The notes under the pieces: model-generated | What the model was told of the DNA's origin: nothing | Databases searched by the model: none | The model's input: the letters and a program-made list of their open reading frames with translations, nothing else | Shown here: in pieces, positions 54,786 to 64,000 of the stretch | Numbering within the stretch: the first letter of the stretch is position 1 | Layout of the letters: each line of letters opens with the position of its first letter | Origin: Nicotiana tabacum | Lineage: Eukaryota; Streptophyta; Magnoliopsida; Solanales; Solanaceae | Assembly (NCBI RefSeq): GCF_000715075.1 | Contig: NC_134089.1 | Location: 69,732,697-69,796,696, forward strand | Length of the DNA stretch: 64,000 bases | Direction: 5' to 3' | Position numbers and translations under genes: made by a program

Positions 54786-57155
54786 TGTAGACATGTGATT
54801 TTTGACCCTCTCCAAGATTTTTCATATTTTAGCACGTAAATATTTAATTTAGGCCTAATATAACTATTTCAACTCATTTTTACTCTTTTAATTTTATTTT
54901 ATGACAAGAAATGAAAATTACAAAAAATAAGTTCATTAATGTTTTGTAGTCATTTTTAATCTTGAAAAATACCAAAAAAAATAGTTTTGTTTTAATGGTC
55001 AGTCTTATTTTAATAATTATTTTTACTTAAGCATAGCTAATTTATATTTTTGATAATACTTTTAGTTAATTAAGCAAATTTTAAACATAGCTAGTCATAA
55101 AAGCCCAAGTTTCTAGTCCATTCGTTAAGCTCAATATCCAATACCCATTAAGCTAATCTTTGAGATCCTTCTAGACTCTTCTTTGGAACAAAAAATTAAT
55201 AAAAAGACCCTAAGGACTTAACACAAAAGACCTAGGGACTAATTGATAAAATACACAAAATACACATTTAGACCCAGATCTATATAATAGGGGTAATGCC
55301 TAAGGGGCCGCAATACATTGAAGAGGAGCTGGACACAAAAATTTCTAAAAATGATTAAAGTGAGAAATGGCAGCTACTTGACCTCACTTTGGAATCTCCT
55401 AAGAGTGGCTGAAATCAGTCACACTCCCCTCTTAAAAAATAAGAACACACGCCTCAATCAAAATCAGAAAGCTGCCTCCTCCATCAAGACTCAAACTCTC
55501 TCTCTCTGCCACAGCAACGACAACCATCATAGTCCTCTATCACTTTCTTGGCCAAAAGCTTCAATAAATTACAAAACAAAGATGGATTAAACATTGAGGA
55601 TAAGTTTCGGGCTAGATCTAACTCCGATCAAGGTTGCTGTTGAGGTCTTGAGTTGCCGGGTTCCATCCAGATTCATCGGCGAATGCTCCGGTCAAGAGTC
55701 GTTGAGTTGTTTAGCCTCTTGTAATTCCCATTTGGTTGATTTATTCCAAAGAGTCCAGGTACAATTTTAAATCTAATGATATAAACCTTTTGATTATTTG
55801 GATAATGCAAATATATTCATAGACAAACTAGTCAAGGACGGGTTTGGTTCTAGTGTTCCATTTTTTTTATTTGAAGTTCTCTTGCTGGTTGAGATGAATT
55901 TAGTTTCTTTTTTTTTTTTTTGCTGACTTGATGACACATACAGAGCTAGTAGCTATTTGTTTCTATAGTTTTTTTTATTGGATTTAAAATGGACGGCATT
56001 TGATAGAATAAGATAGTTTCTGTGGCAATAGTGATAAAGTAAGTGTTTTCTTGCCAATATTTTTTGTAGGCTGTAGCATGAAATATTTTGATTCCTTGAT
56101 TTCTATTAGTTGGGAGATCATTATTAAAAGAGTTCTATAGGATAACAGATTTTTTTTAATTCTTAGCTCTAGTACGATTACTGATGTTGATTTAATCTTT
56201 AGCTGTAATATAATTACCACTGTTATCAAGTGTTAGAGGCATCTTTAGTGATCAAATTCCCATTTCTTCTACAATTCACTCCATAGTTTATGTCCTTACA
56301 AACAATCTCAAATTTCGTAAATCAATAATTTTGAACATCGTAGTTTATTTTAGGCACGTAGTTAAATCGTCGCAATTACGGGTATGGTTCCCATAGCGTG
56401 GTTGTGATACTTAATTTTAAATTAGTTCTAAATATGAATATCCGTAGTTCATTTAATTGAATGATTTTCTTTCTTTAATAAATTTGAGGTGTGCCATCAA
56501 ATCACCTAGTCTATGGCCCTCACATCGATATCTTAACTAATGTAGAAAATGCCTTGAACTCTCGTAATTTGCTTTAGGTATGTTTAATTAAATAATTGTC
56601 ATGGCTACGGGTAAGGTTCCCGTGACGTGGTCGTAACGCCTAATTTCTAAAAATCTCGGGGGTGCATTTATGTGATCCAAATCCAAATTTCACAATGTTA
56701 GATAAAATATGTCGGGGACCACATGTGCATTTATGTGACGTGGTTCAAGACGTGTTTTAGATGATGTTGAATCTTTCTTAAAACTAATTAATCAAAAGCG
56801 GTTCTAAAGTTTAAAATTGCACTATAGGCTAAAACATGTACTAAAATCAGATAATTAGGCCAATAATAACAGTTGAGCGACAGTGCTAAAACCATGGAAC
56901 TCGGGAATGCCTAACACCTTCTTCCGGGTTAACAGAATTCCTTACCCGTATTTCTGTGGTCGCAGACTGTAATACAGAGTCAATCTTTTCCTCGACTCGG
57001 GATTTGAACCGATGACTTGGGACACTATAAAATTATCCCAAGTGGCGACTCTGATTTTAATAAATAAATAATCTCGTTTCGATTGTCACTCTAAGTTGGA
57101 AAAAACTCCCTTATATACCCTTTCTCGGGGGTGTAGTGAAAAAGGAGGTGTGACA
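54786..57155 (+). mobile_element. 5' LTR of element B
   Basis: The 2370-bp LTR begins TGTAGACATGTGATTTTTGA and ends GGAGGTGTGACA. The first 25 bp and last 300 bp correspond to A's LTR. The GC-rich and TTGTTG-rich middle of A is absent or replaced. A TATA-like box is at 55281-55288. The plus-strand frame 55318-55590 has no recognised domain and starts within the leader; I do not call it a gene. Confidence 0.9.
55281..55288 (+). promoter_or_regulatory. TATA-like box of element B LTR
   Basis: TATATAAT within GATCTATATAATAGGGG, about 500 bp into the LTR, is comparable in place to the box in A. Confidence 0.55.
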
Positions 57156-57159
57156 ACTC

Positions 57160-57178
57160 TGGCGACTCTGCTGGGGAA
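57160..57178 (+). other. Primer-binding site of element B
   Basis: TGGCGACTCTGCTGGGGAA begins four bases after the LTR. This is the intact Ogre-type PBS, of which A has a mutated copy. Confidence 0.92.
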
Positions 57179-57900
57179 AAGAACCCCGAATCTCTGGTTC
57201 AGAGTTCAAGAATTCGAGCTTAGACGAATTGTTATATTTGGTTTTATCTGTTATCTGATTTTTTACATGTTTGGGCCTAATGTGCTAAATGTTGCTTTTA
57301 CCGCTTTGATATTATCTGAACTGTATATAGACTGCTACGAAACCCCTCTCTTCTCTCTCCCGAGGAGTGCACACTGGTCGTAGCTTCTTTCTGTTAGTGT
57401 CATATCCCAAATAGAACGAGGTTCGGACATGTTGCAAAGCCGGATGATCTTTTGGTTACCGGTACGCTGCCCCCCTCGGCTCGAGTTGTCCGCTCGGGTA
57501 ATCCAGGTCTAGAACAATACACCCAGGTTTTAAACCTATAATAACTCAGCCTCATGCCAGATTCCTAGTAGGAACGTTTGTTTGCATCATGTGTATTTGA
57601 CTTTGGAGACTCAACACTGGGATTGGGTTTGTCTAGGACAGGTGCACCCAAATTAAAAGACCATCCTGATACATCTTACGTGCTACTTGCGTATCTGTCT
57701 ATTTCGGCTTGCATGCTGACTGGCTTCTAGAATAGGGAAAGAAAATGAAAAAAAATGAAAATCGAAAAAAAAAGAGAAAAGAAAAGAGAGTGAGAGGTAG
57801 GTATATGAATTATCCTGAAATTCTATTGAAATTTTGAAAAAAAGAAAAGAAAAGTCATTTCAAAATAAGTCATATTTTCTACTGTTCCGTCAAAACTAGG

Positions 57901-57966
57901 CGAACTACGCGGGTCTGATTCTCACCGGATGTGAGATACATAGGTAAACCTCATCGGTTCCGGCCC
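57901..57966 (+). repeat. Copy 1 of the CGAACTACG module (element B)
   Basis: CGAACTACGCGGGTCTGATT ... ACCGGATGTGAGATACATAG; nearly the same as A's 8036 copy. Confidence 0.75.
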
Positions 57967-58580
57967 ATAATTTTCAAAAATCCAAAAATATTTTCCTTTA
58001 CTTCCTCTCTAGAAAAGTCTTTTTTTAGACCCCAATTTTCAAAAAATTCAAAAATATTTTCCATTACTTGCTGCGTTAGAAAGCCTTTCTTTTAGACCCT
58101 AATTGTTTTTTTAAAAAAATAATATGCAAAAATGTTTTCTTTTAATTTCTTCCAAAAATCCAAAAATATTTTCATTTTTCTTTCAAAATTGAAAAGAAAA
58201 TTCAAAATTCAAAAATAGTTAGAAGTCAGACCTTCAGAGATAGACTCAGGTAAAACACCCACACCAACGAGTGGAATACCTGTAAGGAGTCCAAGAAATA
58301 TTTTCTTTTTTTAGAAGCATTTCTTTCATAAATTCAAAATAAAATTTCAAAAATATTTTTTTTCTTCTTTAGAAGTTTATCTTTTGAAATTTAAAAAAAA
58401 AATAAAATAAAAAATTCAAAAAAAAAATCTTTCTTCTTTAGAAGTCTTTCTTTGCAAAAATGCTGAAGAAAAATCAAAATCCAAAAATATTCCCTTTCTT
58501 CTTTATAAATCTTTCTTTCGAAAAAATAAAATAAAAATTCAAAAAAAAAGTTAGTTTATTTACTTTATTTATGATCTTTC

Positions 58581-58648
58581 CGAACTACGCAAGATCTGAT
58601 TCATGTTTCCACATGATACGTAGGCAACCCAAATCAGGTTCGATCACC
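58581..58648 (+). repeat. Copy 2 of the CGAACTACG module (element B)
   Basis: CGAACTACGCAAGATCTGAT ... CACATGATACGTAGGCAACC, then AGGTTCGATCACC. It lies about 160 bp before gag. Confidence 0.75.
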
Positions 58649-58805
58649 ATTAAAAAAGAGAAATGAAAAAAAAATGAAGAAATGAAAAAAATATTGACAA
58701 TAATAAGGACTGACTGAGTCCATTCTAACATGTTTTGTTTTGAATTGTGAAGAAAGTTGATGTGGTCGGTTTGTGGTAAGCTGGAAACACAAGATCTAAG
58801 GAAAA

Positions 58806-60457
58806 ATGATAACTGACATCGAAGCTGTTACAAGTGCTCAAGAGACTCAGGGTCAGAGGGTTCAACAAGAGTGTACTGTGTTTGAGAAAAATAGAATACT
58901 GAAACAACAAATGACCGAAACGTGTCAAGCATGGGCCAGTGGTCAAAGACAGCCTCGTTATGAGTCACAATTTGCTACACAGCAAGAGCGATACCACTCT
59001 CCTGGGTACCACTCGTACTCGTTTAATCTTCCTGCAAACATTGAGAAGCCTGCCCGAAAGATGGTACAGGAAGAAATGACCCAAAGAGTGAAAAGCTTAG
59101 AATAACAGTTGAAAAACATGCAAGGGTTGGCAGGTCAAAAGAGTGTTGCCTTCAAAGATCTATGCATGTTACCCGATGTCCACTTGCCGCCTGGTTTCAA
59201 GACTCCAAATTTGAAAAGTATGATGGACATGGAGACCCCATAGCCCACCTGAAAAGGTATTGCAATCAACTGAGAGGTGCGGGAAGAAACGAAGAATTGC
59301 TGATGGCTTATTTTGGGGAAAGCCTTACGGGAGTAGCATCCGAATGGTTTTTGGATCAAGACCCATCTCGCTGGTACGTCTGGAATGACATGGCACAGGC
59401 CTTTGTCAATCAGTTCCAATACAACATCGACATTGCCCCAGACCGCATTTCCCTTTCAAACCTGAAGAAGAAACCAAGTGAAAGTTTCAGGGAATATGCC
59501 ATTAAATGGAGAGAGCAAGCAGCTAGAGTTAAGCCACCCATGGACGACCACGAGCTAATCACTGTCTTCTTTCAGGCTCAAGAGCCAGATTATTTTCAAA
59601 TCATGATGTCCGCAGTGGGTAAATCTTTCTCGGAAGCAATCAAAATGGGGGAAATGATTGAGAATGGTCTTAAGATAGGCAAAATTATAAGTCAAGCAGT
59701 TCTTAAAGTCGCAACTCAGGATGTCCATGTTGAATCTAATAATTCAGTGGCACGAATAAGAAGGATGAAGAAATCATGATGACAACAGGTTCGAGAAGAG
59801 GTCCTAGGAAAACACCTCGAAGGTATGTGCAGCCTCATCAGGTTTCCCATGACTCCCCTGAGCAGTATTATCCACCTCAGAACCCTCAATACTCTGTCGC
59901 TCCACCTCAGTATGTTGTCCAGCCACCAAAACACCCCAGAAGGCGAGCACGAGCATCACAAAATCTCCAACTGCCTCCACAAAATTTTTAGGTGCCCTAT
60001 AACCCACATCCAAGCCAGATGTATAAAGGTGAACAAAGGTTAAAAGATAATTTTACACCAATAAGAGAGTCATATGCAAGCTTATTTGAGAAGTTAAAGC
60101 ATTATGACATGATTGCACCTATTCTTCCAAATCATGTGGACCCACGTGCGAGAAACTTTGACCATTCTAAAAGGTGTGAATACCATTCCAATGCCCAGGG
60201 GGCATAATGTTGAAAGCTGTCGGGATTTGAAAAGAGAAATAGAAAGGATGATCCAGGAAAAACTTATTGTGATCCAAGGCAATGACATCCAGAATATCGC
60301 GCAGAATCCTTTACCTGCACATCATGATGCACACTTTGTGGGGATGATGCCTGGTGACATGGAGTATGAGAATCCTCTCGGAAAATTGCTAACTGAAGTT
60401 AATGATGTTGAAATTGGAGAAGGCTCTGCTGATTTAGATGAGCAAATTTGTGGCTAA
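58806..60457 (+). pseudogene. gag of element B, broken
   Basis: The ATG at 58806 (MITDIEAVTSAQETQGQRVQ) opens a Gln/Glu-rich coiled-coil part, with a nonsense codon (TAA, probably from CAA) at 59103. A shift near 59200 leads into the best part, 59162-59779: YDGHGDPIAHLKRYCNQLRG, SEWFLDQDPSRWYVWNDMAQ, KPSESFREYAIKWREQAARV, a Retrotrans_gag-like capsid domain. A stop at 59777 and further shifts follow a Pro/Gln-rich linker. The knuckle C-x2-H near 60178 (CEYHSNAQG) is split by a frameshift from GHNVESC. The tail ends EIGEGSADLDEQICG at 60457, the same end point as gag of A. The product would package element RNA; at least four lesions prevent that. Confidence 0.9.
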
Positions 60458-61424
60458 ATGTCAAGCCTAGCAATTGAAAAGTTGTTCCCTCCTCACTAGG
60501 AAGGAATCTTGGTAGCTTGTTTTGATGTTTTTTTCTATTATCTAGGTTATTTCAGGGTTGTGATCCAGATTTTATTTGTTTTATTGAGTCAAAGCCTTCT
60601 ATCCCTCCATTCTATTTGTGTGAGTCTTGTCTGTCTGTTCTGTTGCTTTTTTTCATTATTCGGGTTATTTTAGGGTTGTAACTCGTATTTTAGGTTGCTT
60701 GTTTAGTTGTAAAACCCTTTCATCCTTTACTCAATAAAATATAGTTTGTCCTTTTGTGTCATTCTGTTCCTAGTTCTTTTCTCGCTAGTTCTAATGACAT
60801 GACATGCATACGAAAATTTTGGCCAGATCTTAGGAACTAATTTAATCTGGAATTCGATAACTAAAAAAATACTTTTGAGGATGAATAAAGAGTTGGAATA
60901 CTTTGGAACTAAGGTCGAGTAAAATTTACCTTCAAATCATTGTAAATATCGGGCTTGAGGATGTTTAATCAATTGATGTTTGTTGGAAAGTTTGTCACTA
61001 AGGGATGAAAAAATGTCTTGTGACCACGGCACACCAAGAAGACAGACATGTTCGTCAATGCTGTGATTGCGAAAAGATACCATATTTGACGTTCTTGAGG
61101 TTGGAAAACCCTTTTTCTGCTACCCAAACACTTTATATAATTTGCTACCCCTTTTGAGCCTGTGTTATTTTTCTTTGACTACCTTATTTTGGAATCAAGT
61201 TTAGAGTCAAAAAAAAATCCATGTCCCAAGAGTACAAACTGGAGCAATTCTTAGAAAATTCAGAAAAAAAAAAGAATTGTCAAAGGTCCATGTCCTAAAA
61301 AATAGAAGCTGGGGCAAACAAAAAAAAAAGAAAAAAGAAAAGAAATAAAAGAAAGAGAAAATAAAGAAAAAAGGAAAAGAGAAACAGAAAGAAAAATGAA
61401 AAAAATTAGTTAGGTCAGATGTTT

Positions 61425-61490
61425 GAACTACGTTAGACCTGATTCCTTTAAAAAGAGATACGTAGGCAGCCTCACGGTTCGGTCCAACCA
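61425..61490 (+). repeat. Copy 3 of the GAACTACG module (element B)
   Basis: GAACTACGTTAGACCTGATT ... AGATACGTAGGCAGCCTCAC, then GGTTCGGTCCAACC; the most complete copy in the window. Confidence 0.8.
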
Positions 61491-62050
61491 AGTAAGAATT
61501 CAGAAAAAAAATCCAAAAATCCCCAGTATCTGAAACTGGGGCAAAAATTTTATTTTACTTTTGAAAGAGTCGATTCTATGAGTTATAAGTCTATACCCCC
61601 CCCCCTTTTATTTTGAGTCTACGTTGAGCCTTCATGCCGACCCTTTTGTCCAACCCTATCCAAAACCTTCCAAATAAAGACCTCCCGATATGCCTTTAAG
61701 AATGCCAAGAGAAGCATGCAATGAGCAACGATTGTCACGCGACATAGAATACTGTCAAGTTGCTCGCACAAGAAAGCAAAAGAAAAATAAAAGAAAATGA
61801 GAGAGTCTTACTAGTGAAAACCTTCACGGGCACTGTTAGGCGATGGTAAGAATAGATAAATAAATGAGATAAACTTGTTGGTGAAAACCCCTCGAGGCAC
61901 CACTAGTCGAAAGTGAGTTGTGAAGCTGATGCAAAGGATTGACACGAACAAGCCCGACTTCAAGATCATAAGAATGGAAAAGAGAAGATTGGATTAGTTT
62001 GATAGATTAGGCCGTTGAGTCCAAAATGCATGTCATGATCATTAAGACTA

Positions 62051-62372
62051 GTTATTAAAAAAAAGAAAAAAAAAGAGAAAAAAAAAACTCTTCCTTCTGT
62101 CCTTTCGACATGGGGCATTTCTTGTTAATATTCGTTTCTTTACATCATTGTGTCCTTCACTCTGATTCAGTCCTTGTCAAAACAAGCAAGAAAATATCTC
62201 AACAGGATAGTTATTAAAAAAAAATGAAAAAAAAGAGAAAAAGAAACTCTTCCTTCTGTCCTTTCGACAGGGGGCATTTCTTGTTAATATTCGTTTCTTT
62301 ACATCATTGTGTCCTTCACTATGAGTCAGTCCTTGTCAAAACAAGCAAGAAAAGATTTCAAAATCTACTACC
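62051..62372 (+). repeat. 159-bp tandem duplication in element B
   Basis: GTTATTAAAAAAAA starts at 62051 and 62210. Both copies continue through CTCTTCCTTCTGTCCTTTCG and AACAAGCAAGAAAA with only a few differences, so the duplication looks recent. Confidence 0.88.
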
Positions 62373-62954
62373 AGCTTTTCAGTTACACAAAGTAAATTTG
62401 GCCAGTACACTCGGTTGTTACTGTCAACGTGCCTTGAGGATTCATGCAAAGGCTCCCCCAAAAGACTCTTGTCAACCTATTTGGCGTAAGCAAAGATAAC
62501 TTGTGATTCTCTCTGACAGACAAATTGTTCAAAAGCAGGAATTCATTCAATATATCAGAAAAGGTCATCTAAGAAAAGATCTCCAGTTGGGATAATGCTG
62601 ATTGAACCAGAAATACAATGGTATCGGGTGTGAAACAATTAAGGTTGATGCAGAGCAAAAGTCTCTTGAAGCCGACTCAAGCTGATTGAGTAGAAGCCAA
62701 GCTGCCCAAGACTCAAGGCCACAAACCGACCACCATTTTCAAAACTCACAAATTTTTCTTTGTATGAAACAGGAACAAACCGGTACAAGGAAAGTGATTC
62801 AAAAAGAAAAAAAATAAAAAAGAAAAAAAAAACAAAAAAAAGAGAAGAAAAAGAAAAGACGAGAAGAGCCGACAAAGGGAAGTTTCTCAAATCTTTGCCT
62901 TTATTTGTTTTGCTATTGTGCATAAAATCTTGCCATTGATTTTCACATTTTTCC

Positions 62955-63535
62955 TCTAGGATAAAAAGTCCTAGCCTTATGGATTTTCCTCCCAATATAA
63001 ATCTTAGTCTGATGAATCTTTCTCCTAAGATAGAAACCTAGTCTGATGAATTTTCTCCTAGGATATAAATCTTAGTCTGACGAATCTTTCTCCTAAGATA
63101 ACAAATTAGAAGACCTAGTTTGATGACTTTTCTCCTAGGATCAAAATCTTAGTCTGATGAATTTTTATCCTAAGATAAAAGACCTAGTCTGATGAACTTT
63201 CTCCTAGGATCAAAATCTTAGTCTGATGAACCTTTCTCCTAAGATAGAAGACCTAGTCTGATGAACTTTCTCCTAGGATAGAAATCTTAGTTTGATGAAT
63301 CTTTCTCCTAAGATAAGAAAAGAGACATAGTCTGATGAACCTTTCTCTTAAGATAGAAGACCTAGTCTGATGAACTTTCTCCTAGGATCAAAATCTTAGT
63401 CTGATGAATCTTTCTCCTAAGATAAGAAAAGAGACCTAGTTTGATGAATTTTCTCCTAGGATAGAAATCTTAGTCTGATAAATCTTTCTCCTAAGATAGA
63501 AAACCTAGTCCGATGAATTTTCTCCTAGGATAATA
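62955..63535 (+). repeat. 34/35-bp tandem array in element B
   Basis: TGATGAA-like anchors at 63010, 63044, 63078, 63121, 63155, 63190, 63224, 63259, 63293, 63333, 63368, 63402, 63442, 63476 and 63511 give steps of 34 or 35, with 40-43 where AAGAAAAGAG is added. Two unit types alternate (AAATCTTAGTCTGATGAATC and GACCTAGTCTGATGAACTTT), making a 69-bp dimer. Element A has only about two such units (13320-13410). Confidence 0.92.
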
Positions 63536-63837
63536 ATTTTAAAAAAAGAAGAGGAAGTCTAAATTTGAAAAAGGGGGTCATTTTTTTAGTTTTCTTAAGA
63601 TTATCAATGTTTAGTTTTCCTGAAATCAGGGGGCCCCGCTTGGAGAATAGGGTCAGTTTTTACTTTAGTCAAGCTTAGTTTATAGTTTTGCGCAAGCTCA
63701 ATCACGTTTAGAAGACGTACATACTAGTCGAGCCATTAATTTTACTCTCATCATTGCATCCTTCATCAGCAGCGTAGGTGATTTATAGTTTTTTAAACAC
63801 TCACAGATGTTCCCACTATCAAACTGGGGCAGAAAAT

Positions 63838-64000
63838 TTTCTTTTGTTTTGTTTCTTTTGTTGTAATCAGGCGCCCACCTGGAGAACAAGGGAAGACAAC
63901 TCAAGTTTCAAGGGAAAACAGTTTCGAAGGAAGACAGTTCAAGTTTCAAGGGAAAATGGTTCAAGGTGCAAGGGAAAACAGTGTCAAGTAACAAAGAAGA
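63838..64000 (+). repeat. Start of another repeat in element B, cut by window end
   Basis: After AGGCGCCCACCTGGAGAAC (the A founder unit at 13441 in another form) the words CAAGTTTCAAGGGAAAACAG and GAAGACAGTT recur at roughly 25-30-bp steps to the window edge. Confidence 0.55.

Larger units (their letters stand above)
57179..58805 (+). other. Untranslated leader of element B
   Basis: Collinear with 6604-8675 of A, shorter. It holds two module copies (57901-57966 and 58581-58648) where A has one, and A/T-rich units around CAAAAATATTTTC and CTTTAGAAGTCTTTC between them (57970-58550). No gene. Confidence 0.75.
60458..62950 (+). other. Post-gag region of element B, no pol seen
   Basis: It is collinear in part with A after 10503: T-rich text, A-rich runs, module copy 3 (61425-61490), the GAGAGTCTTACTAGTGAAAA block (61800-61910) and a 159-bp tandem duplication (62051-62372). 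No RT or integrase frames exist on either strand. The minus-strand frames 61207-61491 and 62639-62995 are poly-A/poly-T artefacts. Confidence 0.72.
54786..64000 (+). mobile_element. Element B: Ogre/Tat-like gag-only element, 3' part outside window
   Basis: The 5' LTR (54786-57155), PBS (57160) and gag (58806-60457) are followed by at least 3.5 kb of non-coding, repeat-bearing sequence that parallels element A after gag. It is inserted in gag of element D after TGGCATC (the expected duplication is GCATC; the partner is outside). No RT, RNase H or integrase is seen before the window ends; those genes could lie beyond 64000, but A suggests not. B and A share leader and post-gag blocks while their LTR middles differ. 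Confidence 0.88.

Noticed and set aside
55318..55590. 91-codon frame in the LTR of B
   Set aside because: No domain; it sits in LTR leader and has no counterpart frame in A.

Overview
This window looks like repeat-rich nuclear DNA from a flowering plant. The LTR ends, primer-binding sites and gag sequences resemble Solanaceae Ty3/gypsy families, and I would guess a Nicotiana-like genome. That guess is recognition from memory, not a database search. No intact host protein-coding gene is visible. Almost everything is nested, decayed LTR retrotransposons, with one island of low-copy, AT-rich DNA at about 36.9-43.9 kb that holds a broken gene 5' end and small MITEs.

Left block (1-26.8 kb): a Tekay/Del-type LTR (1-2218, cut by the window edge) abuts an older LTR (2219-2329 plus 19951-22215). 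That older LTR is split by a complete Ogre/Tat-like element, A (2330-19950). A has 4.25 kb LTRs, an exact ATGTA target duplication, an Ogre-type PBS, a frameshifted gag, no reverse transcriptase or integrase, a long 3' untranslated region with a higher-order tandem repeat, and a polypurine tract. Then come a reverse-oriented LTR fragment (22216-22750) and a Tekay-type LTR plus gag remnant (22751-26700).

Middle block (26.8-43.9 kb): the 3' LTR and integrase/chromodomain end of a minus-strand Tekay element, E, is split by a complete minus-strand element, C (26962-33412, TSD ATGAT). C has gag, a stub of protease and, on the opposite strand, the end of a coiled-coil gene. Beyond E lies the 5' part of an unidentified host-like gene on the minus strand. 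A 2.77 kb solo LTR (37833-40599, TSD CTAGG) sits in its apparent 5' UTR. AT-rich DNA and nested Stowaway-like MITEs follow.

Right block (43.9-64 kb): a Tekay-type LTR, F, is interrupted by element D (a relative of C, minus strand). D is in turn interrupted inside its gag by element B, a second Ogre/Tat-like gag-only element that runs off the right edge. D preserves what C has mostly lost: two tandem paralogous genes on the strand opposite to D's own transcription. Each has a TATA-like box, several GT-AG introns and a 129-bp second exon, and each encodes a domain like those of plant 'putative gypsy type transposon' (Transposase_28-type) proteins followed by coiled coils. The first copy carries a foreign 0.85 kb piece of Tekay integrase-LTR flanked by diverged duplicate exons.

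How the parts work together: A, B, C and D have cis signals (LTR, PBS, PPT where visible) and gag but no visible RT/integrase, so they look non-autonomous and would depend on polymerase from relatives. All coding regions seen here carry stops or frameshifts, many consistent with C-to-T decay. The most noteworthy structures are the antisense intron-containing genes, the repeat arrays amplified from shared founder units in A and B, and a roughly 60-bp module repeated at matching positions in A and B.
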